Assembly: GCA_037903475.1 (NCBI GenBank)
Contig: JBAJFG010000563.1
Coordinates: 992,001-1,056,000 of the forward strand
Length of the DNA: 64,000 bases
Direction of reading: 5' to 3'
Origin: Ancylostoma caninum
Taxonomy: Eukaryota; Nematoda; Chromadorea; Rhabditida; Ancylostomatidae
Below are positions 13,401 through 23,532 of the stretch, one piece after another. The notes beneath the pieces were generated by a model that was not told where the DNA came from, made no database searches, and worked only from the letters and a program-made list of their open reading frames with translations. The stretch's first letter is position 1, and the number at the start of each line of letters is the position of its first letter. A program made the translations under genes and the position numbers.

Positions 13401-16400
13401 TTCTGCCGTTTTTTTTCCGATTATCCTTACTGGGGTACTTGTACTGAGTAGAGGAAAAATAAACAGTGAAAAAGTAAACCCAACGTGAGTCACAGAAGTT
13501 TTCGATTTTTTCAGTGTTCACAAAAAGTGCAATAAGTCCTCATCAAAAATCGCTGGTTGCTATCGTTTTCGCTTATGCACTTTCAGAAAAAAAATGCAAG
13601 AGAAATGCCCTTTAAAGTGTCGTCTCCACCATAGAACCCTTTAATAGCACCGAATTAGAGAGATGCTCGAGAGTTCGCTCCTATCACAGCGTGTCCTTGA
13701 TTGGTTTTTGATTGGTGCACTTAGGTTGGACGAAAAAAATTGCATTTTCGCGAGCAAATAATACAATGATTACAGAAAATACCAAGAACAACAAGCCGGT
13801 TTCAGGAACCAAGGCAATCTCTGCAATCGCTTTCAAACATTGTTTTCATAAGAATCAACTGCAATCACGATTTTGAGATGGCTTAGGTTACTAAAAAATC
13901 AGCAATCTCTGTTGTTTCAGGAGAGCTCTACTTCCCATCGTGATGGGAGGGGGGGGGGGGGGGGTGGGGGAGGATCGCTGCGATCTTGCGACGTCTACAA
14001 TGACCATTATATAGCCTTCGTACCTCTAGCACATATGTATACGGCTAAATCATTGGAAATCACAGCTAGAATTTACTTCCCCTACATTTCCCTTCTTCCA
14101 TGCGTTGATGTTTTTTTTTTGCCCTGTCTTTTTGTTATTATTTCTTTACTAACTCATGATTAGGTAAATGCCTCTCGCACAAACTTAGCTCATAGCTCAA
14201 CTTACTCATGTATTTTGATCCATTCTACATTTCCTGAAATGCTTCTATCCGTTTATTCACTCCTTGGAATTGTTGTAATGAAATTATTAATGTAATGAGA
14301 AGAATTTATGATAGAAGAGCTATAAAATTCATAAAGGAATTTTGCTTATTTGCCCGTTTCGTTCCTTTACCATATACGGGTAAGTAGGCATAAGAGGTAG
14401 GTCCTCCCGGGAACTCTTAATGTTTAACTTAACTTTTAATGTTTATGCTTACCATGGCTGGTTGGCTTTCGCAGCTCTTTGCTCAAACACCTGGGAAGTG
14501 ATGTGCTCGTGCAGCTGAAAAAGGCTAACACCCTCCTGGGTACGCATGGAAGGTTAGGAAACTCGCTCGAGTGCTGCTCGTCTTCTACCGCCGAAAGTGA
14601 CTTTGTCACACTTAGGTTATTCTGAATATAGCGAACGAAACCCCTCCTTTCAGGCTACTCATGGCTTCGTGACTACTATGCGCAGTAAAAAAAGTCTAGT
14701 AAAGATTTTCGGCCATCGCTAAGTTGAGCTCTGAGCTTCAGATGTGGAAGAGGTAGTATGTTCATCTCTTCTTTACGCATTGTGGAGCACATCAGTGCAT
14801 TTTAATAAATAAATAAATGGGCGCGTGCGGCGCAGTAGTAAGAGGCTCGCTGCGCACGCACACGATCGATGGTTCGATCCCGCCCGAGGCCAACCAAGCC
14901 TTCCATCCCTCCAGGGTCGGTAAATTGGTACCAGAGGAGTCTGGGAGGATGAAGCACTGACTTGGTACATAAGGTGCCCCCCGCAAGTCATTGTACAGGG
15001 CACATAAGCATTCAACGCTTCTACGATGCTCAGATGAAGTCGAATGCGTGGCGCATCCCTCGTGACGGGATTGATGAACGCCGACCACTTTATCCTTTAT
15101 TATAAATAAATATATAAATAAAGCGCAGCGACCGTGCAAAAAAAATTAAACCTAATCTAGAAACGTAAAGGATAGAACAAAAATATATCTAGTCGAATTG
15201 GGCTTATATCAAATGATATCGTGCTTCCTGAGCTCATACAGATGAAATCCCGAAAAGGCTGTGGTCCTGGAGGGATCCGGGTTCATTGTGACCACCGTCA
15301 GCCTGGCCCTCTCATCTTTTTACTTTGCTCACATTCTATTCTCACGTACGAAACTCTCGCTAAGCTCTACTTTGACTTACTCATAAACTTTTCCATCGTT
15401 AACATCGTTGATTCTGTTAATAAAACTGTTCGTATACCGCGTGTGTATTGATCGATTAGGGTTTACTCCCTAAAACATCTTCTGGTTCCATTGCACATTT
15501 TTGACTATTCAAAACGGCACAAAGGTACTGGAAACACAGCTCTAACGCAGGCCAGATGCGGCATTCGCGCCGCACAAATTTCTTAAAAGTCAAAAACTTT
15601 AAAATATCCCACCAATGAAAGCTTGCGTGCCAAAAATTTCCACCTGAGGATAGGTGAATGTGGCCGGATTAGTCGGATCGTAGAGCTTGAGAAACGCCAA
15701 AAAAGCGGTGTTTAGCTCGCAGTATGGCTCGCACAGATCCCGAAACTCGTAGTTTTTGCCACGGAACTCAACGGTGACGTTATCCTGCAGCGTCTTGGTG
15801 AGTTCAATGAGGCGCAGCCGATGCGTCTCGCGCAGCAGTGATCCGCCATCCGTGGCGGATACCATCACGTACGATGGATCCAAGGTGCCATTCTGGAAAA
15901 GAGGAGATTGGTTACGAGAATAGAGATTAATACTTGCCATTAAGTGGTTTTCCTGGCATACGTCAGAGACTATCATTATTCATTCTCGCTCTTTTAATTC
16001 TTTTTATTTCGACCGGCATTCTCCGCTTGGAACCAGACACATCAAAGGAAAAATCTTCGTAAAAAGTTCTTTTTAAGCAGTCCAGAGAGCAATGTTAAAC
16101 CACTGATAAAGTACCCAGACGTCCAAAACAAAATAATTGTTAGTCAATGTGATTCTATGGACGGTAAGACTCGTCACCTGTTTGGCGAATTCTAGAACAT
16201 TTGTATATGGGCATAAAACTGGTTTCCCGTCATGTCTTGTGATTGTTTCTTTCATGAGAACGCAGTTAAACGCATTCAAGGTAAAGTAATGGTAATGTGG
16301 TAAACATGGTAATCCCTAGGTTTTCCAAATTAAATTTGATTCCAGGAGAGAATTATCAATTTCAAACATCAGAAAACAATGAGAGTAAGAGGCAGAGAGG

Positions 16401-18658
16401 ACTGATTCCGGGGCTTCCTCGGAGTGAATTCCATTCAGGAAAACCCCGAAGGCCTCATGGAATGGATTTCATTAAGGAAAACAACTGCTGTCCCGTACTG
16501 GGTCATTTAAGGATTGATCTTCAGGATGGATATCGATTAATACCCAGAATATGGCTGTGGGGCCTCGGAGGAACCCACCAATAAGGTATCGAGGGAAAGC
16601 CGAAAAAAAAAAACTCCTCCGACCTGTCAACATTGAATGTGTCTATCTACGTACGTATTTTATAAATTGGATGATTCCTTGCCCCAATTCTTTTCGTGCC
16701 TACATATTGTCGATTAGCTTAGGGAATGCCGCAATAGCTTTATCTGTCTGTAGTTACGGCCGCAACACGTCAGACGGTTACAGTCTGTTACCTCACAGAG
16801 GGCACCCGATTCGACTTTGTCCGCAATCACGACCTCACCACATTTTCGGCTTTTTTGACACGCATATGGTGTAATTCCTTCCATTCTGATGTTTCCCTAC
16901 AGCCATTCACTAAAACATCCTTCCAGACGCATTATGCGGGGAAAGACGTAATTGCAGACAAAGTCTGATTAGGCACCTTCTGTGAGCTAACAGACCATAT
17001 GTTCAGTTTTAGTTTCAGGCCTATGAAGACATCTCAGTCAACTCCTCATCGACAGGCTGATAAAACAATGGGATTTCCCACCTAACAACGTCGTTGGCTA
17101 CCATAGGAAAGACCGTCACACAAACTTGCCCCGGACTAGAGAAGAAAAAAATCGAAGTTGCTTTATTAGTGTTAGTATTAGTGCTAATGTAGTAGTAATA
17201 GTACTACTAAATGGTAATGGTACCGTTGAATATTTGGCCTCTCTCAAACACCAGATATATCTGGAATAGCTCAGAGCTAGATATTATACTTTGGGAATAA
17301 GCTACGTACAGAAAATGACTAATTATCCCCTCTACTGAGCATCTAATCCCTGCCCTGTGCTCACCGTTCGTTGATCCTTCGAAAAACCCTAATTTCCACA
17401 ATAGGAGCGTTTCGCATTTCAGTTATAGGAAGAAACGAACGCCGCTCACAAGCGGCGCGATACTCTTAGTTTGAACGCAACCATTGACCTCGAAAAAACA
17501 GCTCAGCGGAACGGGCGAACGATGGACGTTGTCCGACAAATGTGCGAAAGATGTCCTGACAATGATCGCGACAAGGATCGTTTTTTCAAAGTGCAAGTGG
17601 ATGGATAGACGATGAGGGTTCGGAGAAAAACTGTACGGAAACACAGAATTGGTTGATTTTACTGGGTTTCTGGGGTTCCTCGTTCGTGTACGCACCCGAG
17701 CTCTCTTCCATACATAACTTTTGTTAGGTAAAAATTGTTGGGAAGAAGTTTTATATGGTGGACAACCCCATCTTGCTACACAGCATTTGTTATAATCTCG
17801 AATCCTTCAAAGGCAATGATTCCAGGAACTTGCAGGTATGCCCTCACTCATTTATATATTCTGGAAACTGGTACATCATCTCACTAGTATTTCACTTCAT
17901 TTCATCACTCCAGCTCTTCTATTCCTGTAAAGGCTTTTTATTCAGGGAAAAAACGTCGAGAAGCAATTTTACGGCTTTACTTTCATGTCAGGAATTAAAA
18001 GGGAGAATTTTCAGCTCCAAAAAAGAGCTACCGTGGAGATGAATCGCTCTTGCACCGCTGGATGACGCCTGCCGCTTCGCACCCCCTGCGCGGCGCGGCA
18101 GATGAGCTGTGCGCTATGGTTGTCGGGCGTTGCCGGTATTGATGTTTCGTTTATGGGTTCCAGAATGGAAACGAGGGTACCAAGAAAAACAGCGGAAGAG
18201 ATAAGAAAAACATCAATACCGGCGAAGCCCGACAACTGCATTGATCAGCTGATCCGCCGCGTCGCGTAGGTGATGCGGCGCAGTAGACCAGACCAGCGCT
18301 ATTCTAAGATGCAAGAGCGACTTGACCGGCGCTTTATGGGATTTTGGAACCGGGGCCGTCATGAATAATATGCAAACTAACATAAGCGTAAGCATCCCCT
18401 CCTTCAGCAGAAATTCCTCGAACATACCTGATTCAGGAACGACTTTGCGACGGCGTATTCCATCCTACTCGGGCTGTCCGCCGGTGAGTACTCCGTCCGC
18501 ACGTTGTTCACCTCCTCGAATCGAACAAATCCAATGCTCAACACCATACTCAACGTGAGACACAGCGTAATCACCGTGAACGGCGATCGCGCGACAACTC
18601 GTCCCAGTCCGGAGAAGAAGTCGGCCATCAGCCGCTCGAAGAACTTCTTGAAGAACAT
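1429..18658 (-). CDS. Patched-related (PTR) sterol-sensing-domain membrane protein, 17 exons
   Basis: Exons in transcript order: 18658-18428, 15892-15613, 13345-13173, 11901-11780, 8120-8009, 7758-7604, 7473-7269, 7195-7107, 7031-6817, 6762-6665, 6609-6445, 6388-6275, 4396-4234, 3040-2934, 2817-2761, 2706-2559, 1658-1429. All introns are GT-AG, all phases agree, and the sum is 2664 nt (887 aa plus TAG). TM1 is at about residues 26-46, followed by a large luminal/extracellular loop. The sterol-sensing TM2-6 lie at about 249-420; TM4 carries GVDD (Asp322, Asp323). A second loop (about 475-655) contains [12 protein letters not shown]. In the last TM group [16 protein letters not shown] carries Asp728. 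These paired acidic sites match the RND/Patched proton-relay positions. A Ser-rich cytoplasmic tail of about 76 residues is encoded by the last exon. Nematode PTR proteins act in cuticle formation, moulting and endocytic traffic; the exact paralogue is not assigned. Weakest points: the exon 7 donor (GTGTCC), the exon 12-13 join, and the start (an in-frame Met at residue 11 is an alternative). Confidence 0.85.
1769..2281. repeat. GTGGGCGTGGCC-type repeat with hairpin, in PTR intron 16
   Basis: Several diverged copies of a 'GTGGG(C/T)GTGG' motif occur. Near 2194-2238 there is a 16-bp hairpin whose arms are AGCTCTGTGATTGGTC and GACCAATCACAGAGCT. A related 'GATTGGT...ACCAATC' hairpin sits near 11980-12025 in another intron of the gene. 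A 170-codon plus-strand ORF spans the region but looks accidental: it is antisense within an intron and built on repeat sequence. Confidence 0.45.
4740..5040. other. GC-rich segment in PTR intron 12, unassigned
   Basis: This stretch is clearly more GC-rich than its flanks and is open on both strands over 60-75 codons. No family is recognised in either direction. It could be a decayed transposon, an enhancer or part of a nested gene. Confidence 0.3.
9200..9212. repeat. Poly-C tract (13)
   Basis: C homopolymer in a PTR intron, followed by GCCCCGCTCC. It is one of seven G or C runs of 11 or more bases in the window. Confidence 0.9.
10106..10214. repeat. 'TTACCC..GGTAA' palindromic repeat, copy 1
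   Basis: The ends read GAGATTATCCAGGGCAAATA and, inverted, TTAACCCAGGGTAATTCCAA, close to ATGCA. Related copies lie at 37727-38160 and 40236-40431. It lies in an intron of the PTR gene and has no coding capacity. Confidence 0.55.
10320..10508. mobile_element. GACGC-rich MITE, copy 1
   Basis: Shares an internal 'GATCAACGC...ACATCCTCAATGAA' segment and the right end (GCGCGTCAAACGCACGCATC, then TAGTGTAAATTGCC) with copies at 41531, 53637 and 55709. The left end is degraded. It lies in a PTR intron. Confidence 0.6.
13949..13964. repeat. Poly-G tract (16)
   Basis: G homopolymer followed by T and five G. It is in PTR intron 2, between the exons at 15613 and 13345. Confidence 0.9.
14819..15122 (+). 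mobile_element. tRNA-derived SINE
   Basis: The 5' head looks like a tRNA. It starts GGGCG, has a box A-like GGCGCAGTAGTAAGAGG and a box B GGTTCGATCC at 14871-14880, and closes with CGCCC, which can pair with the start as an acceptor stem. A ~230-bp non-tRNA body follows, then CTTTATCCTTTAT and an A-rich AAATAAATA tail. AAATAAATAAAT sequence precedes the head, consistent with target-site duplication. It lies in PTR intron 2. Confidence 0.75.
16793..16995. mobile_element. Fold-back element in PTR intron 1
   Basis: Inverted repeats of about 45 bp with some mismatches: left GTCTGTTACCTCACAGAGGG, right (inverted) GTCTGTTAGCTCACAGAAGG, each continuing to GACTTTGTC.GCAAT. The spacer is about 120 bp with no ORF. 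Confidence 0.65.
18041..18321. mobile_element. Long-armed fold-back MITE in PTR intron 1
   Basis: Arms of about 105 bp begin TCGCTCTTGCA at both outer ends and close with GTTGTCGGGC.TTGCC or TCGCC followed by GGTATTGATGTTT. Arm identity is highest near the centre. It is GC-rich and sits about 100 bp after the first-exon donor. Confidence 0.7.
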
Positions 18659-18783
18659 GGCTGCCAGGTATCAGAGGTAATAGCAGAGATTAACAGCAGT
18701 GGTGGTAGTACGCTGCCTCGACGGAACGACAGTGGTCAGGCAGGGCAGGATGCCTCGGCAGGTTCAGGCAGCGTGGAACACCT
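18659..18783 (-). promoter_or_regulatory. Probable 5' UTR acceptor (trans-splice or UTR intron) of the PTR gene
   Basis: On the minus strand a strong acceptor (TTTGTGTTTCAG) ends at 18782, 123 nt before the chosen ATG at 18658. In nematodes such a site would suit spliced-leader addition or a 5' UTR intron. No promoter motif was identified. A weaker GGCAG acceptor lies only 2 nt before the ATG. Confidence 0.35.
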
Positions 18784-21235
18784 GAAACACAAAGAACTTC
18801 CTGTCGAAAAGTGATGGGACACGAGGGGCGGTGCGCGACGGAGCGACGAAGGCGGTGCGACCGCTCGACGACGGCGCTCGCCTTTAGTACCGACGTCTTC
18901 CGTGTGGGTACTTGTGGGCGAGTCTTGTCCTTTGCAAGACAAATAATGGACGTAGAAGAACTACGTGAACGGAGATGGTACTTTGGAGGGTATCAGGTAC
19001 GAGTTTATGACCTTTGCGGTATTAGAGAAGAGTCGTATTTTAATTGAGAGAGCAATGATGCTGCATGACAACAGTGTAATACTGCTGTTGATGACCACAT
19101 AGATGAACACGTGAAATATAGTTAGTCAAAGGTGATCTTCGAAGAGAAGCCACTTCCTTGTTTTAATTTTCACTTAGGTTACACTTAACTTCCGCTAAAG
19201 GTGACAGGATATCAAACATTAAGTAATTCGTGCACGGAGCACAGAAATCTCAGGAATTCCCTTTGTTTATCACACTATGTTTTTATTAAAATAAACAAAA
19301 GGTGCTCCACAACATCAGAAACAAACCACAGGTGGTACGTAAGGAGTAGTGACGTACTAGCACTGCTTGATTTAGGTGATATCGCATGAACATGATAGTA
19401 ACTGATCATGAACATGAACAGTTTCATCCGTCTCTGTTCGAATAAAAGTATCATTCATCACTCATATACCGCTTGTCTGTAATCTACTGTGTTGCTATTA
19501 GATTCTCTCCACCATTGTATTTGGAACAATTGATTTTGTTACAATCCTTTTACTGAAACATTGTCTGGTCTGAAATTGTCAATGTTTACAAAACTCTCCA
19601 TGTCTTCTTTCACTCCCATGATACCGATTTTGAGGAAAGGATCAATGCCCTCAAGAAACTAATTGCTCAGATATTATGATAGTAATATCATGAAATCGAA
19701 TATCATATCTCTCCCACCCAGATTCTCGAGGAGCTGCTGATCGCAATGGTATACGTGATTCCGTGCAAAACTGCCGAACAACCCGTTTTCGAGCCTCAAT
19801 TCTTACAGAGCTTGTGGGCGGAACTGGGAGTGGGCTGAGGAGGGCGGACGAGCTTCCCGAATAATGCATTCCTGAGTGCACATCTTCTGAGAAAATTCGT
19901 ATTTGTCTTGACATTTTCTCATCATCCACTCCTTGACGGGATAGAAAGTGCTCTCCATGCGTGATGAGCAAGGGAGTACATGGTACGGAATGCAATCGCG
20001 CTTTGGCTCCGCCCACACGTTCCCCCCCCCCCCCTCCCCCAAAGTTTATTTTCTAAAAGCGAGTTTTGACAGTTTTGCACTGGATCAAGTATACCATCCT
20101 GAATAAGTGCTTCTTTCTACATACTCGGACATTCGGGCGTTTGAAGCGCCGGTCCACACCGTTTCTGGCGGCATGACACCTGCAGAAGAAACGCAAAAGT
20201 GGGCGGAGTTGGCACGCCTATTCCGCCGTTACTTCCACCTTATCTTGCGCTTGTGACCTGTTGTGATCTTGCTACGTGGATGGCAGGATTAAGGCAGGTC
20301 ATGTTCTGTCGCAACCGGTGACTACAAAAATAGTAAAGAAAAACGAGTTCGCTGGGGACGTACGTGCTCCCAGCGCCAGCGCTCGACGAGCCGGGCATCT
20401 GCGGCGAGTCGGATTTTCTCGTCCACGTCGCATCTGCACGCTACCGCATCCCACACTTCTTATCTGGCGAAATGGTCACTGGGCCACAGTTTCAACCGGG
20501 CTTCAGTTGGCCGGACAAGTCCCGTAGGGCTCGTATAGTCTCCGCCAATGCGGAGACTAAACTAAGCTTCCACAGCCGTTTGTCCGCTTATATACACTTC
20601 GGGTGCCACGTGGCAATGGAGAAAAAAAACAGGGTGCAGGTTACCCTGCATATACTCTGCCTCATGCGCGCCCACAGCAGGGTTTCCTGCTTCATTCGCA
20701 ACTTCAGCAAGTATTCCTGCTCCATCCGCGACTACCTATCGGAAGCCTACAAAGGCCGAAAGTGGGCGGGTTCGCCGGCGCTCCAATCGCCCGAATATCT
20801 GAGTATTTTAAAATTTCTAAAACCATCCTGACACTTAACGGTGCCTTTAGGTGAACAATTAGATTTCTAACCATGTCTGCAAGAAATGCGTCCAATATAT
20901 TCGCCGCCATAGCTATGCCCCGTCATACACATTAGATGTATGCTAAACCAGTAGCAGTTCTCTGAAAAACGGCATTGAATATTGATGTGATGGCTCTGTC
21001 ACTGATCGCAGTTGCAGACTTGCAGAAAACTGTCTCATCTTTAAAAAACAGAATCAAATCTTCTCACCTGTAACCGCAAATTAAAAATAAACTTTCACAG
21101 TTCCTCCCAGTACATTATTATGCCACATATATGTATGTAGGTGCGATGTACACATTTACATGACCTAGCTTCAAAAAAGCTTGACATTTGCAGCACAGCA
21201 TCAGACCATACATTTCATTTATATACTTATTATTT
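18784..21235. other. Region upstream of the PTR gene; no gene defined
   Basis: Contains a poly-C tract (20022-20034) and a GC-rich part at about 20200-20850. That part has a 155-codon plus-strand ORF without recognisable motifs and a short palindrome, GTCTCCGC CAAT GCGGAGAC. It could hold promoter or enhancer sequence for the PTR gene; nothing proves this. Confidence 0.3.
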
Positions 21236-21560
21236 ATTTATTTATTTGAATGCATTTTCAGATGCATCAAACAAGAACGGGGCAGATCCAGCAACTACGC
21301 ATTGTAAAGGGCCTTGACCTCTAATCTGAGTTTGCAAGAAAGCGCGAGTGAGGAATGTTAAGCACGTATGCTCCACAAGAGAATGCGATGATCGTTTGCT
21401 GCATTCAGATAGCGTAGCGATGGGCTCGCGCAGCGTTGCAATGGCGGATGGAAGACGCGAGGATACAAACAAGCGGACGACGGAAGCCAGCTCAGAGAGG
21501 CGATGGAGCCTCATCCCCAGATCTCGCCCAACACCTACGTCAGTAGATTCCACATATTTG
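21236..21560 (-). mobile_element. Retroposon-like sequence with AAATA tail
   Basis: On the minus strand a GC-richer body of about 300 bp ends in a tandem AAATAAATAAATAAATAA tail at 21236-21250, the form expected of a LINE 3' end or a SINE. It has a 103-codon ORF but no recognised domain. No tRNA promoter boxes were found in the head. Confidence 0.4.
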
Positions 21561-21782
21561 CTGCCAATTCTATGTCGATAATTACTGATAAATCTCTACC
21601 ATCCACTATGTTATCTTACAATGAAATTCACCTCTATTACGTCATTCAGTAGACGCAGATATGGAAAAGTGGAAGAAAACTACAATAGTACGAAAGAAAA
21701 AACAAGAACTTAAAGGAAACAAAGGAGAGGCTTTGCTTTCCAAACAAACTGCACAGTAAGAAGCCTTCAGGCAATTCTTAAA

Positions 21783-22140
21783 TCAAAACGGAAAGCAATT
21801 ATTTGAACATCTACGAGAAAGATAGATGAGCAGTGAGTTTGTCACCGTACTGAAAAGGTGTTCGTGAATAGTAATAAGAGCAAAGTTTAGCAAAGAGTCA
21901 ATCCATTCAGAAGGCCCAATATTTCCCACCATGATGCAGTACACGTGAGGACCTTCTTCAGCCATATGGATGTCGCAGCTCCACAGTGCAACACATTCAC
22001 TGCGCGATTGCGAGCCAAGAAGGTGAGGCGATTGAAGAGCCACAGTTTTTGTAGAAGGCGATGATTAAACTGGTCATGGACAAGGACCAGATGGAACACC
22101 ACGAATCCCATGAATGTGCACGAGCGATAGTGTAGGAAGA
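21783..22140 (-). other. Overlapping unidentified ORFs
   Basis: Two minus-strand frames (74 and 86 codons, with hydrophobic stretches) overlap here and could be one coding sequence broken by a frameshift. The family is not recognised, and no convincing splice pair links them. It may be a decayed membrane-protein exon or transposon DNA. Confidence 0.2.
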
Positions 22141-22556
22141 AGGCTGCAAGAACATATAGGAGAGCCGTAGGGAACGGATATTTTGAAATTATACTCTATT
22201 ACTGATGGCGAAGTACAGCTTCATCCACGAAAACACTTGTAGTGTACGTGCAGTTCTGTGTTCATTTTCAATTTGGTGAAGTGGGAAGGGCCTCAGTTGT
22301 GGGTCGCAGTTGTCATTCATCATGACTGAGGTTACCGCATTTGCTGATGACCACACGTGACCACATGAGGTTCACGCTGAAGAAGTAGAGGAAAACATTC
22401 AGTCGTTCAACTTGAATTTTCAAGACGCCCTCCCTCTTTGGTGAGAGGCTTTGGGGATGGCTTTTGATTTTTTTCTACGCTCAGTCCGTCTAAAGGAAGG
22501 TATTTGTTTTCATGATTCAAGTATTACTGATTGGTTATTGAATCATAGCCCTAGAA

Positions 22557-23532
22557 AGCAGGTGCAGCCAGGGTAGAGCATGAGGTGCGATTTAGCGTTC
22601 CCAAATACGTACCCCCCTTTTGCTCCCAACCACTCGTAAGCCATGCCCACCATCACGTAACAAAACCAAAAAGAAAATAAATTGATTTCATACAATTTTG
22701 TAAACCGCACTCGTTCCCCTGTTAGAAATTCTTTCGATAAGGCAAGAAGTGAAGAAACATTGCGATGGAACGACATGCTGGCAGCAACACTGATATTTGC
22801 CATGCAGTTGAAGGCATCATCCAGGCAAAAAAGTTCGATTTGGCGTGATCTAACATGTTTGACCTTAGCCTCTGTGACATCACGGCCGTATAGCTCCCGC
22901 ACTTAACGGCCTTATTGATTTTCTTAATCCTCTCTCGTAAGCCACACTATTTTTTCTCTGCTCGCTCCTGCGGTTTCTACGGTTCAGGCGCTCTCGAATA
23001 CTGTAGAGTCCACTACAGGGCAGGCGCGATACGGGTGCGATACACTCACCTTCTCCGCACCTGCCCTGTGGTGGAAGCTACAGTAATCCCCTTCGCAATG
23101 GAGCGGGAAATAGCTCCATAAGGGGTTTCGGCTGAATTTCGGTGCAATTCTTACAATTTCAGGCCAATTTAACGTGCGCGACCTGCAAAAGTGGTGTAAA
23201 ACATAGCAAATTTACTGTGATCTTTCTCCATACTACCTTCACTAATTACTGCGCCTATTACTTATTACTATTACTCTGTGTTGGTGTACCGTTCTTCTGT
23301 AGTGGGAAATTTTTGAAGCAACAGCACAGATCATAGAAGTGAGGAACTTCTTATCCACAGCTCGAGTTATGTGTTAGGACCTGGACGCCATTTCCTTCAC
23401 AGTGCAGGACGAAAATTAAGCATAAAGAAAGAACACAATGTACCTCCCCCTTTGCTTTTCCACTTTGCTCCTCCAAATACGTAGGGGTGGTTTGAAATAT
23501 CGCACCTGTGCTTTGCCCTGGGTGCAACTGCT
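22557..23532. mobile_element. 976-bp TIR element
   Basis: Ends match as inverted repeats over about 38 bp: left AGCAGGTGCAGCCAGGGTAG, right (inverted) AGCAGTTGCACCCAGGGCAA, both continuing to AGGTGCGAT. A 119-codon minus-strand ORF (22543-22902) lies mostly inside but has no recognisable transposase motif. The superfamily is unassigned. Confidence 0.6.
22999..23086. mobile_element. 88-bp fold-back nested in the 976-bp element
   Basis: Left end TACTGTAGAGTCCACTACAG and right end (inverted) TACTGTAGCTTCCACCACAG, both continuing GGCAGG. Its position inside the larger TIR element implies later insertion. Confidence 0.6.

Noticed and set aside
20364..20831. 155-codon plus-strand ORF
   Set aside because: GC-rich composition explains its length; no domain, signal or splice context, and other frames are equally open.
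22543..22902. Treating the 119-codon minus-strand ORF as a host gene
   Set aside because: It overlaps the TIR of a 976-bp transposon, another frame is similarly plausible, and no domain was recognised.
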